From contig CALBMX010000033.1 of the NCBI GenBank assembly GCA_937896235.1, forward strand, positions 1 through 64,000: a stretch of 64,000 nucleotides of DNA, read 5' to 3'. Both the position numbers and the translations under genes were made by a program. Below the pieces are notes generated by a model that was not told the origin of the DNA, did no database searches, and was given only the letters and a program-made list of their open reading frames with translations. Shown in pieces: positions 52,348 through 61,946 of the stretch; the first letter of the stretch is position 1; every line of letters starts with the position of its first letter. The DNA comes from an uncultured bacterium (GTDB taxonomy: Bacteria > Planctomycetota > UBA1135 > GCA-002686595).

Positions 52348-55203
52348 ATGAGCGCCCCCAGCCAAGCCGAACCAACCGAGATCCCGTCCCCATCGTCCCC
52401 GTCCGCATCTGAATCAGGACCCCCAGTAAAACGAGAGAGGCTCTTCCTACTTGATGGGACCGCCCTTGCTTTCCGGTCGCACTTCGCCTTTGCGCGCTCC
52501 GGTCTGACCTCGACCGATGGAACCCCCACAGGGGCCACACTCGGCTTCACGATGGTTCTGCGCAAGCTCCTGGCCGAAGAGAAACCGGACCACATCGCAT
52601 GCGCTTTCGACACGGGCCACCCAACGTTTCGCCACAAGCAGTACAAAGAATACAAGGCAACTCGACAGAAGGCCCCCGAAGAGCTTGTCGCTCAGTTTGA
52701 CCTCATTCGCGAAGTTGTGAGGAGCTACGGAATCTCAATCTTCGAGGTGCCCGGCTTTGAGGCCGACGATGTTTTAGGCACGCTCTCCACGCAGGCTGAA
52801 GCCGCTGGCCTCGAGGTCCAAATCGTCACGGGCGATAAGGACTTGATGCAGCTTGTCTCCCCCACTTGCGTGCTCTATAACGTCTTCAAAACGGGTGTGA
52901 ACCTCGTCATCGAAGATGAATCCGCCGTGCTGGAGAAGTTCGGGACAACGCCAGACCATGTCATCGATGTGCTGGCGATTATGGGCGACAACTCCGACAA
53001 CATCCCCGGGGTGAAGGGCATTGGGATCGTTGGCGCAAAGAAGCTGATCCAGCAGTTTGGAAGCGTCCCCGCGATGTTGGAGCGGCTCGATGAAGTCACT
53101 GGAAAAAACAGAGAGAAGATCGAGGCCGATCGCGAGATGTTACTGCTGTCCTTGGATCTGGTAACCATCGACAAGAAGGTCCCTCTCGACCCAGGCTTTG
53201 AGGTCATCGGTCCCGCCCAGCCCGACGCAGTCCAACTCTTCGAGCTATTCCAAAAGCTTGATTTCAAGTCACTTGCCGCAGAGTATTCAAATAAGGAGAC
53301 CCTCGAACTCGTTCACAAAGCTGAGCAGATTGAGCGCAACTACACGATCATTGAAGACGAGAGAGGCCTGGAAGAGCTGATAGAGATCCTCGAAAAGGCC
53401 GGGCGCTTCTCAATCGACACGGAGACAACCTCGCTCTTCCCTCTGGAGGCAGAGCTGGTCGGGATTAGCTTCGCAACGGAGCCCGGCAGGGCTTGGTACG
53501 TCCCCGCCAATAATTTCCCGCCCCTGTGCGGTGGAACCGCGGGGCTCCTCAAGCGATTAGAGAACGTGTTGACCTCTCCCGACTATTTTCGAGTTGCCCA
53601 AAACGCGAAGTACGACTGGCTTATCTTTTCCAGCCAACCCAATAGTGAAGGAGGCCGCGGGGTTACGCTGCCGGATGTCAATTTCGACACGATGCTCGCT
53701 AGTTTTTGTATCGCAGGTGCCACTCGTCGCCATGGGTTGGACGCCCTAGCTTTGCACTACTTCCACATGACAAAGATTCCCACTAGCCAGATCATTGGTA
53801 AGGGGAAAAGTCAGGTCACGATGGACCGCGTCCCGATTGCAGAGGTCGGCGAGTATGCGTGTGAAGACGCGGATGTGACGTGGCGTCTATTTGAAAAGCT
53901 CAACGAAGAGCTCGACGACCCGGCAATTAACCCCGCAGGTGAACCTACAACTCGCGAGCTGTTTGAGGAGCTAGAGCTGCCACTAGTCTCGGTACTTGCG
54001 GCGATGGAGAAGCGCGGTATCAAGCTCGATGTAAGTATCCTCGACGCAATGCGTGGAGATCTCGAGATCGGCATTCGAGAGGCGGAATACAGGGTCCATG
54101 AGCTAGCCGGCGAAAACTTCAAAGTAAACAGCCCTAAAGCTCTTGGCGATGTCCTGTTCAACAAACTTCGGATCCAAGACGAGGCCGGGGTCAAGCGCCC
54201 GAAAAAGACAAAGACTGGCTATTCGACGGACCATGCGACCCTCTCCGAGAAATACCCCGATGTAGAGATCGCGCTAAAGGTACTCGAGTTCCGGGAGCTC
54301 ACTAAACTCAAGAACACCTATGTGGACGCGCTGCCGAAATTCGTCAATCCGCGAACAGGGCGTGTTCACTGTAGTTTCAGCCAAGTTGCCGCGGCCACAG
54401 GAAGGTTGGCGTCGAGTGATCCCAACCTCCAAAACATCCCAATTCGAACAGAGCGCGGACGCCAGCTCCGCAAGGCCTTTGTCCCCCGCGACCCGGACGA
54501 ACACGGCGAGTGGATCCTGTTCGCGGCGGACTATAGCCAAGTGGAGCTACGTGTCATGGCGCACCTCTCTGGCGACGAGGCGATGAGCCAAGCCTTCCGT
54601 GAAGACTTTGACATTCACACGGCGACAGCCTCACTTGTATTTGGTGTAGGTACTGACGAGATCGACCGCGCAATGCGCAGCAAGGCCAAGGTCATCAACT
54701 TTGGGCTTCTCTATGGAATGGGTCCGCAGAGACTTGCTCGCGAGACCGACATGTCCGTTCCGGAAGCTATCGAGTTCACAGAGCGGTACTTCAACTCGTT
54801 CCCCCGTGTTCGCGAGTGGATTGACGCAACCCTAGAAGGGGCACGAAAGAACGGCTACGTATCTACGCTGCTCGGTCGTCGTCGCCCGATCGCCGACATC
54901 AACGCGGACAATGGTCGCGAGAGAGGTTTCGCCGAAAACGCCGCCGTCAACACGCCCGTGCAAGGCTCGGCTGCCGACATCATCAAGCGCGCCATGATCG
55001 ATGTTGAGAGCGCCCTGCAATCTTCGGACTTACACGGTGAGATGCTCCTTCAAGTGCATGACGAGTTGGTCTTCGGGATTCCGGCATCGGAACTAGAAGC
55101 CACGCGGGAGCTTGTCACTAGGTGCATGGAGAATGCGGTCCAATTGGATGTCCCCCTCAAAGTTGACTGCGGGCACGGCAAGAACTGGCTCGAGGCACAC
55201 TAG
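52348..55203 (+). CDS. polA: DNA polymerase I
   Basis: A 951-residue polymerase for Okazaki-fragment processing and repair. The N-terminal 5'-nuclease domain (about 30-310) shows FLLDGTALAFRSHFAF, GFEADDVLGTLS, and GVKGIGIVGAKKLI. The 3'-5' proofreading domain (about 340-560) keeps its acidic residues (FSIDTETTSL, NAKYDWLIF, NFDTMLASF). The polymerase domain (about 570-951) has VAAATGRLASSDPNLQNIP, FAADYSQVELRVMAHLSGD, NFGLLYGMG, and LLQVHDELVFG. ATG at 52348 is preferred; ATG at 52282 is also in frame. It is convergent to the sulfatase-fold gene. Confidence 0.97.
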   Translation: MSAPSQAEPTEIPSPSSPSASESGPPVKRERLFLLDGTALAFRSHFAFARSGLTSTDGTPTGATLGFTMVLRKLLAEEKPDHIACAFDTGHPTFRHKQYKEYKATRQKAPEELVAQFDLIREVVRSYGISIFEVPGFEADDVLGTLSTQAEAAGLEVQIVTGDKDLMQLVSPTCVLYNVFKTGVNLVIEDESAVLEKFGTTPDHVIDVLAIMGDNSDNIPGVKGIGIVGAKKLIQQFGSVPAMLERLDEVTGKNREKIEADREMLLLSLDLVTIDKKVPLDPGFEVIGPAQPDAVQLFELFQKLDFKSLAAEYSNKETLELVHKAEQIERNYTIIEDERGLEELIEILEKAGRFSIDTETTSLFPLEAELVGISFATEPGRAWYVPANNFPPLCGGTAGLLKRLENVLTSPDYFRVAQNAKYDWLIFSSQPNSEGGRGVTLPDVNFDTMLASFCIAGATRRHGLDALALHYFHMTKIPTSQIIGKGKSQVTMDRVPIAEVGEYACEDADVTWRLFEKLNEELDDPAINPAGEPTTRELFEELELPLVSVLAAMEKRGIKLDVSILDAMRGDLEIGIREAEYRVHELAGENFKVNSPKALGDVLFNKLRIQDEAGVKRPKKTKTGYSTDHATLSEKYPDVEIALKVLEFRELTKLKNTYVDALPKFVNPRTGRVHCSFSQVAAATGRLASSDPNLQNIPIRTERGRQLRKAFVPRDPDEHGEWILFAADYSQVELRVMAHLSGDEAMSQAFREDFDIHTATASLVFGVGTDEIDRAMRSKAKVINFGLLYGMGPQRLARETDMSVPEAIEFTERYFNSFPRVREWIDATLEGARKNGYVSTLLGRRRPIADINADNGRERGFAENAAVNTPVQGSAADIIKRAMIDVESALQSSDLHGEMLLQVHDELVFGIPASELEATRELVTRCMENAVQLDVPLKVDCGHGKNWLEAH

Positions 55204-55222
55204 GGACCGGAAGAGGGTCCGC

Positions 55223-57499
55223 CTAGAGGTAGCCTAACGCTACGAGGCGGGCCCGCTCGGCTTCATCTACAGGCACAGCGCCATGCAGAGCCCAAGCGCT
55301 CGCAACGCGCCTCAGCTCCGCTTGCCACGCTTTGCGAAGAGCGCCATCCCTCTCGTAGATGTTGTTGCGCTCATTGCCATCGCTAGCCTCATACATCTCA
55401 AAGCTATCGGTGTCTGGCCTAAAGATCAGCTTGTACTCATCATCACGCATCGCGTAGAGATCGTGGGCGGCCTCCGGAGCATGCGTCTCTGCAAAAAGAG
55501 GTCGCTCTCGCCCATCCAAAACCGAGTGCCCGGTAGCGCCGGGCATCGGAGAGAGCTGAAGCAGATCAAGCAAGGTCGGCACTAGATCCAGCTGCCTAAA
55601 TTGTGTTTCGTACTGGGATGCAAGCCGCTCCTCTAGCTCGGTCCACACGGTCCGATTCGTGTCCGAGTTGGGAAGTTTGATGACCAACGGCACGCGAAGG
55701 AGCTCGTTGTAGAGAGTTTCCACATGACCGATGTGTCCGTGATCACCAAACTCCTCGCCATGGTCAGAAGTGAAAATAACTAGACTCTCCTCCCACAGGC
55801 CGCGGGCCTTTAGATCGTCCACAAGTGTCCCAATCGCAAGATCCACCTGCCCAATCTCTTTTAAGTAGCGGGGTAAGTTTTCAGGACCCTCCAGGTGATC
55901 AGCAGGCCAAACTTCAAGAGCGATACGAGTAGCCTCCGGCAGCTCAATCGTCGCGACGAGACGATCAGAAGGAGATGCAATCTTGCCTTCGACCACTATA
56001 TTCGGGATCCACACATCGGGATTCTCTGCACTGCGAACGTGAAGGCTACGCACAACGATGGGGACACTCCCGGATGCTCTCAATTCGATCTTATGCGGAC
56101 CTGCAGAGAGCTCTCTCTCAAGCTTCATTATCGGGGCAATGGCCATGTTGAACTCTTGCTCAAACTGCCCGTCGATGTAGAGTCCTCCAAGGATTGGTGC
56201 GATATCAAAATCCCGATAGGGATCGTGCGGGTCGGCGAAGTGAGCGAACAGGAAAAACGGATTTTCGCCCTCAATCGCGTCCAATCTTCGCGAGACAATC
56301 GAGGCCGTCTCCAGGCCGGGGGTCACCCCGAGGCTTCCGTACTCGAAAGTCTGGAAGCCGCGATCGAGGCTGCTGCCAACTCGCGAATTCCAAAGCGTAC
56401 CTAGCGATGCGACCGCATGCGTAGAGTAGCCAAGATCTCGCATCCACTCAGCCAGCAAGAGAACGCTCTCGGGGACGCGCATACCGTTATTCACGACTCC
56501 GCTGTGATGTGGCAACCGAGAGGAAAACATCGCGGTATGAGAGGGCAGAGTCATTGGCGCGTGGCTGAACGCATTTGAGAATCCGACCCCCTCTTCCAAA
56601 ATACGATTCAGGTTGGGTGTCTTCACCATCAAGACCGCGTCGAGCCGCAAGGTGTCACACACGATCACGATGACATTAGAGGGGCGCCACCCGCCCTCCA
56701 TGGAAAGCTCACTCTCTCGGACCGTTTCACTCCACAGCGAAACCATAATGTCCCGCCCCTCTTCTTGCGAAAGATCAAAATCAAAACTACCGGTAACGCG
56801 TACCTCGCTCAACACGCTCCCCGTCGCCGAGTCCTGAATGAACAGAGAGGCTGTGTTTGGCCCAATAGAGCCCAAAAGGCGCCCTTCAAGGGGAACGACA
56901 ATCGAGAGAGACGCTCCCCGAAGCTCGCTCGCAGTTTTTGAAATCCCGGAGGCTGCAAGGAAACGAGCTCCTCGCATTTCAACGCCGTGTTCGCGTAGGT
57001 CGCTATCGAAACCGACGGATTTCGGTGAGAGGACGTGAGAGGATTTCAGTTCGACTAGATTCCATCCCCGGTGGACGCGCCCAGCGGGAAAAGGAAGCTT
57101 GAGGCTGACCTCCTTTTTCCCCAATGTGCCCTTGTGAATCTCCGTGCCATTTAGAGATACGGTGAGCTCGAACTCGTAAGGCAAGAAGTACGGAGAGCGC
57201 GCAATCAACTCCAGAGAAGTCGGAACTTCCCTTCCGACATGCGGGATCCAGAAACTAGCCACTTCTTCAGAAGCAGCGTGCCAACTCGTCTCGCCGACTT
57301 CCGTTTCAGGAAGCCAACCCGACCTCAACATCGCCGCCGCTGTACTATCAGGGTCGATCCCATAAGGTCCAAGTCGCAAGCTCAAATCGACCGAATTGGC
57401 CGAGTCGCTCGGGACCCTAGGGAGCCCCTCCGAATCTCCACAGCTAGTGGCCATCCCTAAGATCAGGGAGAAAATGATGGATGCGAAGCGAGTAGCCAT
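55223..57499 (-). CDS. Sulfatase-fold (alkaline phosphatase superfamily) lipoprotein with extra beta domains
   Basis: A 758-residue lipoprotein from the ATG at 57499 (signal ending GMATSC). Residues about 30-250 are beta-rich and unlike sulfatases. The sulfatase-fold core begins near 270 (VIVIVCDTLRLDAV, NLNRILEEGVGFSNAFSH, TLPSHTAMFSS) and continues after an embedded beta domain of about 110 residues that follows FADPHDPY. The metal end is present as FTSDHGEEFGDHGHIG. The usual Cys or Ser of the formylglycine motif is absent; the site reads TLPSHT, as in phosphatase- or phosphoethanolamine-transferase-like relatives. Substrate unknown. Confidence 0.85.
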   Translation of the reverse strand: MATRFASIIFSLILGMATSCGDSEGLPRVPSDSANSVDLSLRLGPYGIDPDSTAAAMLRSGWLPETEVGETSWHAASEEVASFWIPHVGREVPTSLELIARSPYFLPYEFELTVSLNGTEIHKGTLGKKEVSLKLPFPAGRVHRGWNLVELKSSHVLSPKSVGFDSDLREHGVEMRGARFLAASGISKTASELRGASLSIVVPLEGRLLGSIGPNTASLFIQDSATGSVLSEVRVTGSFDFDLSQEEGRDIMVSLWSETVRESELSMEGGWRPSNVIVIVCDTLRLDAVLMVKTPNLNRILEEGVGFSNAFSHAPMTLPSHTAMFSSRLPHHSGVVNNGMRVPESVLLLAEWMRDLGYSTHAVASLGTLWNSRVGSSLDRGFQTFEYGSLGVTPGLETASIVSRRLDAIEGENPFFLFAHFADPHDPYRDFDIAPILGGLYIDGQFEQEFNMAIAPIMKLERELSAGPHKIELRASGSVPIVVRSLHVRSAENPDVWIPNIVVEGKIASPSDRLVATIELPEATRIALEVWPADHLEGPENLPRYLKEIGQVDLAIGTLVDDLKARGLWEESLVIFTSDHGEEFGDHGHIGHVETLYNELLRVPLVIKLPNSDTNRTVWTELEERLASQYETQFRQLDLVPTLLDLLQLSPMPGATGHSVLDGRERPLFAETHAPEAAHDLYAMRDDEYKLIFRPDTDSFEMYEASDGNERNNIYERDGALRKAWQAELRRVASAWALHGAVPVDEAERARLVALGYL

Positions 57500-57560
57500 G
57501 GCAAAAGAATAACAATCTCGATGTTTGAGAGGGAGGGCAACTAGCCCGGTAGCCGCCAAG

Positions 57561-58811
57561 TTATCCCTTCTCTCGATCCACTAGCGCGCCGGGTGCAAGG
57601 ATCCGCTTGCCGTACTTCTTGCGCAGCTTATCAGCCCCCTTCATCGCCCGCATCAAGCGCTGCTCCTTGGTCCCTTTGGAAGCCCGGAGCGGCTCTCCCG
57701 GCTCGAAGGGTTTCGCGGCACTAGGCTCCGAAGTCGGCAAATCCGGCTCGCCAAAGAGGCTCCCCTGGTGTGCAGTTCGCACATCTTCCAACGTGGTGAT
57801 CTGCACGCCCAAGAGGCGAAGCGCCCCCGGCGGGACACGCTCAAAGAGCTCGCGGGCAGTCGCGTAAATACGCGCTCCCAAGTTGGTGTGCCGATCCATC
57901 GTCTTCGACCGAGTGATCGTCTTAAAGTTGCTGAATCGAGCCTTCACCGAGATCGTCTTTCCCTGCAGCCCCCGCTCGCGCAACGCAAAGGAGACCTCTT
58001 CACAGTACTCGTAAAGGTGGCGCTTCAGCAGCTCACGATCCTCAATATCCTCCGCATAGGTGCGCTCCATCCCATGGGACTTCTCAGGGCGGCGAGGCGT
58101 GACACGGCGTGGATCAATCCCATGGGCAAGATCGTGAATCCACGCCCCAAGGGACCCGAATCGCTCAACCACATCCTCGCGCTCAAGACTAGCGAGCTGA
58201 CCAATCGTATGTACCCCAAGACTACCTAGGCGTTTCGCCGTGCTACGGCCCACACCAAAGATTTTATCCACAGCCAGAGGGTCGAGAACGGTGCGAATCT
58301 CGTCGCGTTGAATCACGCGGAAGCCATCGGGTTTGTCTAAGTCCGAGGCCAACTTCGCGAGGAACTTAGTCGGTGCAACTCCGATCGAGGCGATTAGCGA
58401 CGTCTCTTTCAAAATGTCCCGTCGAATCGCGCGCCCAATCTCAATCGCATCGCCGTGAAGTCTCTCGCACCCGCTCACATCCAAAAAAGCCTCATCCAGT
58501 GAGAGGGGCTCAACAATTGGAGTGTAGCGCCGAAAGATCTCCATGATCGTCCGGCTCACGCGGGTGTACTTTTCGAAACTTGGCGCGAGGAGTACAAGGT
58601 CTGGGCACAAACGCTCGGCTATCGAGGTTGGCATCGCAGAGCGAACCCCAAAGGCTCGAGCTTCATAGCTAGCCGCCGCGATAACCCCTCGTGAGTCGGA
58701 GCGGCCTCCTACAGCGACCGGTAGCCCAGCCAGTTCGGGAGCATCTCTGACTTCCACGGATGCGTAAAAAGCGTCCATGTCGACATGTAAAATCGTGAGC
58801 GGTTCATCCAT
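57561..58811 (-). CDS. dinB: DNA polymerase IV
   Basis: A 416-residue Y-family polymerase. From the ATG at 58811: LTILHVDMDAFYASVEV (catalytic Asp and Asp-Ala-Phe), ALVAVGGRSDSRGVI-like AASYEARAFGV, YTRVSRTIMEIFRRYTPIVEPLSLDEAFLDVSG (in parts: LSLDEAFLDVSG), FLAKLASDLDKPDG, and helix-hairpin-helix VGRSTAKRLGSLGVHTIGQLA. A C-terminal tail of about 60 residues is rich in Lys and ends without an obvious sliding-clamp motif. Upstream codons to 58943 are open but hydrophobic and unlikely to be protein. No LexA-type box could be seen in the divergent region. Confidence 0.95.
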   Translation of the reverse strand: MDEPLTILHVDMDAFYASVEVRDAPELAGLPVAVGGRSDSRGVIAAASYEARAFGVRSAMPTSIAERLCPDLVLLAPSFEKYTRVSRTIMEIFRRYTPIVEPLSLDEAFLDVSGCERLHGDAIEIGRAIRRDILKETSLIASIGVAPTKFLAKLASDLDKPDGFRVIQRDEIRTVLDPLAVDKIFGVGRSTAKRLGSLGVHTIGQLASLEREDVVERFGSLGAWIHDLAHGIDPRRVTPRRPEKSHGMERTYAEDIEDRELLKRHLYEYCEEVSFALRERGLQGKTISVKARFSNFKTITRSKTMDRHTNLGARIYATARELFERVPPGALRLLGVQITTLEDVRTAHQGSLFGEPDLPTSEPSAAKPFEPGEPLRASKGTKEQRLMRAMKGADKLRKKYGKRILAPGALVDREKG

Positions 58812-58948
58812 TCCAAACAAAAGCCTACACCTTGTGCCAGCGCACTTCTTCCACCAGAGAGCACAAAGACAAATTATCACCTTTAAATGGAACAAAAACA
58901 CGATGGGGAATCCCCATAAAACCCCAAGAGACCTACTCGCCATTTAGG

Positions 58949-58986
58949 TAGGTAGTTCTCTAGACTATAGGTAGTTCTCTAGACTA
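58949..58986. repeat. Exact 19-bp tandem duplication
   Basis: TAGGTAGTTCTCTAGACTA occurs twice in a row (58949-58967 and 58968-58986) with no mismatch, followed by a partial third start (TAGGTGC). It lies in the divergent gap between dinB and the secreted-protein gene at 59099 and may be an operator or a slippage product. Confidence 0.9.
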
Positions 58987-59011
58987 GTAGGTGCACCTCC
59001 TCCGACTTGAA

Positions 59012-59035
59012 AGAACCCGCTGTTTGGTGGGCTCT
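59012..59035 (+). promoter_or_regulatory. Leader hairpin upstream of the secreted-protein gene
   Basis: AGAACCCGC pairs with GTGGGCTCT (one mismatch, one wobble) around a TGTTTG loop, followed by CTCATTTAGG. It may be an attenuator or the end of a transcript crossing the repeat region. Confidence 0.35.
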
Positions 59036-59098
59036 CTCATTTAGGTATATGGATTGGTGCACCAGACCTCCCTCTCTCTGTCCCCCCTCCTGAATTTT

Positions 59099-61897
59099 AT
59101 GCGCAAGCTACATCCGCTGCTAGGAGCACTCGCCCTTCCCTTTCTGGGTAGTGCAGTTACCGCTCAAGGCCTTGACATTGTCCCTGCTTATCACCCGGAC
59201 GGTCCCACCGCGAATCTGACCGAAGTGTACATGGGTGAAAATCTCACCATCCAGTTTAGCCTTCCGGGTCTCGACCACACAGCCAGCCTGGCTGTGGCGG
59301 CGACCCACGTCACCTTCCTTGCAGTGGGCACTTCGGCACTGCCTTCGCCTATCCCGCTGGGCCCCTCCTTGGACCTCTGGCTGAACCCCACCGGTTTGAT
59401 CCTCTTCCCCGTGAACGCCAGCCTCGAGCTGCCCTTTACGATCAACCCCGATCCGCTCTTTGATGGCGGCATTTTGTCAACACAGGTCGTGGACATTGAC
59501 ATCTTCGACCCCGCCCTGACCCTTGTCGGATCCGGCCTAATTCAGACGCGTCTCATCATGCCGGAAACGGTTTACGCGGACGAGATGCTTCCCCTTGGTT
59601 CCGACCAAGGGGGCACCGACCTCGTCGCTTTTGATGCCGTCGCGAATGCCTATAAGTTGACACACACTGCCGCGGGCGGAGCTGTCACCGATTACATGCT
59701 CGACCTGAATTCGCCCAGTATTCAAAAGGGATCGATTCAAATTCTTGAGGTGACAAGCCTGACTTTCCCCGCGATCTTCGGCGGGGCCTCCTATAACCAG
59801 GGCGGAGTGGAATATGACTCCGCTGCATTCGAAGCTCTCGGTACCCACACACTTCTGTCCCACAGCTTCAGTGGCGACACCGTCACGCTTAACTATCAAG
59901 ATGACGTGCCCGCATTGGGCGGAGCCGGAACAACCACACACACGCGTACCGTTGAGTACACCTTGCGTGGTAAGTCCGTTCGCGTTCACATGTTCCAAAC
60001 CGATACCGATTTGGACGGCGACGACAACTACTCGGGTTTCTTCCTTGGCCTCCAGGCTTCGCAGAACCCGGCACTGTCGTTCACCCAAGCGCGTATCCCG
60101 TACATGGACCAGATCGGCATCTCGCTACTGAACAACAGCCTGTTCTTCTCGAGTTTTGTAGACATTTTCCAGTCCAGCGCGCAGTTCCATAAGGAGGCCG
60201 AGTTCTCTGGCTTTGCCAACGCTGCCCAAAACTCGGAGCGGATGGTCTATATCCCCGACACTGCGAATCAGACTCGCGGTCTCGACGAAACGGGTTGGCT
60301 GACCGTGTCCGACGATGTCAAGGATTGCTTCGTCCGCACAACCTTCCCCAAAGGCCCCCATGCGGATGAGTTCTCCGACTACGTTGCTGTGGCCTACTCC
60401 AAGGAGACGATCAACGACAAGGTCTACAAGAATGACCTCTCCAATGTCCAGCGTATGCAAAGCTGGGGAATGGACAAGGTCCTCATGTGGAAAACACACT
60501 GGATGTGGGGCGGCCAAAACCGACGCGCAACGACTCACTACCCCGCCGACCCTGTTGGCGGAACAAACGCCGAGCTCTCCTCTGCGATCAACACAGCCGT
60601 CAACGGCGGCTGGCGTACAGCGATGTACACAGATTACTACAGTATCGACCAAGCTGAAGGGCTCGACGACAACCCCGCCTATTCGGAGATTGGTCCGAAC
60701 TTTATTAACTGGGATGACTCCGTCCGCGACTTCACCGGCAACTACCGCTTGGGTTATGGCACCGCTATCGACCCATCGATTCCGCACGGCACTCTTTACC
60801 ACTCCCGTCTTCTCGCTCCGAACCGCTCCCTCAAGCACTACATTCGCGAGACCAATGTGATCAAGCCCGACTACAACATCAATGCGAACTACTTCGACGT
60901 GATGACGATCTCGGCGCCGGACCTCATTGTGACCGGTAAGGGCGCTAACCAAGGAGTCATTTCGGGCGACCACACGTCCCCGAACGTAGGCACGATTGGC
61001 GATGCGATTAACTCCTACCGCAACTTGTTTATCGGTGCGAGTAATCTTGTAAATGGCCCGAGCTTGGGCGAGGGCTCCTTCTTCTTGTTCGAGCGTCGTT
61101 TCGACACGTTCTACATGGGTTTCCTTGATGGCGCTTGGCGTACTCTCTCCACTGGAGGAGACGCGTCGGTCCCAGGGCAGTCTGGTGAAGAGCAGCCGAT
61201 CATTCCCGACTTCGAAGTCAATGTGGTTCGACCTGTCATGCCGGGCCTGTTCGGCATGGGGCAGTACACCCGCTTCTACAAGCCGCAGACGCACGTAGTC
61301 CCCTACCTGGACTCCTCCGCATACGAGTACCGTGCAACGGAGATCAGCTACGGCCATAACGGCTTCCTGATGACTCTCTCGATCGCAGACAACGGTGGTG
61401 ACTATCACTACTTCGCTGGCCAGATCAAGGAGTACTACGCTATGCAGAGCCTCCCTGATGAGTGGAACGCCTCCACAGGTGCAACCATCACTTACCGTGA
61501 TGGCCAAACCCCTGGTGGGTGGATGGACCTTACGGCCGCAATGACCTCGGGACTCAACATGGCCGCTCCGGTCGTGAGATTGGTATACACCAACGGCTTG
61601 ACCGTTGTCGTCAACCACTCGGGCGCGAACATCGTAGAGGGTACTTACACAATCCCCCACAATGGATGGACGGCTATCAACCCGAGCACGGGCTACAGCA
61701 ACCTCTCCGTTATCGACACCGTTAGTGGTGGTCGCTACGACCACGTGATCGCTCCCGGATACCAGATGGGTGACGGCAATGGAACGCCCCACAACTTTGG
61801 TGGCAGCATTGGCACGGTGACGAACCTAAAGGTTGTCGTTAGCAGCCCGGCGAAGACGCTGATCGAAGAGCCGAATGGCGACATCACCGTTCTCTAG
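59099..61897 (+). CDS. Large secreted protein of unknown function, paralogue of the protein at 2895-5696
   Basis: A 932-residue exported protein from the ATG at 59099 (signal MRKLHPLLGALALPFLG ... AVTAQ). It follows the paralogue from end to end: LDIVPAYHPDGP, SLPGLDHTASL, NRRATTHYPADPVGGT, RTAMYTDYYSIDQAEG, NYFDVMTISAPDLIVTG, RFDTFYMGFLDGAWRTL, FGMGQYTRFYKPQTH, and the final NGDITV. The central blocks carry conserved Asp, Tyr, Trp and His clusters that suggest a carbohydrate-active barrel, which is inference. Codon use looks ordinary. Leader is strongly C/T rich without a Shine-Dalgarno box. A terminator follows. Confidence 0.82.
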   Translation: MRKLHPLLGALALPFLGSAVTAQGLDIVPAYHPDGPTANLTEVYMGENLTIQFSLPGLDHTASLAVAATHVTFLAVGTSALPSPIPLGPSLDLWLNPTGLILFPVNASLELPFTINPDPLFDGGILSTQVVDIDIFDPALTLVGSGLIQTRLIMPETVYADEMLPLGSDQGGTDLVAFDAVANAYKLTHTAAGGAVTDYMLDLNSPSIQKGSIQILEVTSLTFPAIFGGASYNQGGVEYDSAAFEALGTHTLLSHSFSGDTVTLNYQDDVPALGGAGTTTHTRTVEYTLRGKSVRVHMFQTDTDLDGDDNYSGFFLGLQASQNPALSFTQARIPYMDQIGISLLNNSLFFSSFVDIFQSSAQFHKEAEFSGFANAAQNSERMVYIPDTANQTRGLDETGWLTVSDDVKDCFVRTTFPKGPHADEFSDYVAVAYSKETINDKVYKNDLSNVQRMQSWGMDKVLMWKTHWMWGGQNRRATTHYPADPVGGTNAELSSAINTAVNGGWRTAMYTDYYSIDQAEGLDDNPAYSEIGPNFINWDDSVRDFTGNYRLGYGTAIDPSIPHGTLYHSRLLAPNRSLKHYIRETNVIKPDYNINANYFDVMTISAPDLIVTGKGANQGVISGDHTSPNVGTIGDAINSYRNLFIGASNLVNGPSLGEGSFFLFERRFDTFYMGFLDGAWRTLSTGGDASVPGQSGEEQPIIPDFEVNVVRPVMPGLFGMGQYTRFYKPQTHVVPYLDSSAYEYRATEISYGHNGFLMTLSIADNGGDYHYFAGQIKEYYAMQSLPDEWNASTGATITYRDGQTPGGWMDLTAAMTSGLNMAAPVVRLVYTNGLTVVVNHSGANIVEGTYTIPHNGWTAINPSTGYSNLSVIDTVSGGRYDHVIAPGYQMGDGNGTPHNFGGSIGTVTNLKVVVSSPAKTLIEEPNGDITVL

Positions 61898-61946
61898 GAG
61901 ACCCAGAGCATGCGCGAGCGGCCCGTCCGCTCGCGTCTAAGCAAAT

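Noticed and set aside
981..57499. Functional pair of FGE-like protein and sulfatase-fold protein
   Set aside because: The two genes are 53 kb apart, the sulfatase-fold protein lacks the modifiable residue, and the FGE-like protein lacks paired cysteines.
58949..58986. CRISPR array
   Set aside because: Two copies in direct contact with no spacers and no cas genes in the window.
58812..59098. LexA-type operator for dinB
   Set aside because: No clear GAAC/GTTC or CTG-N10-CAG type box could be seen; the tandem repeat does not resemble one.
60125..61792. Long open frame on the minus strand opposite the 59099-61897 gene
   Set aside because: Translation is low-complexity Val/Arg-rich and matches no family; the plus-strand frame is a signal-peptide protein with a paralogue in the same window.
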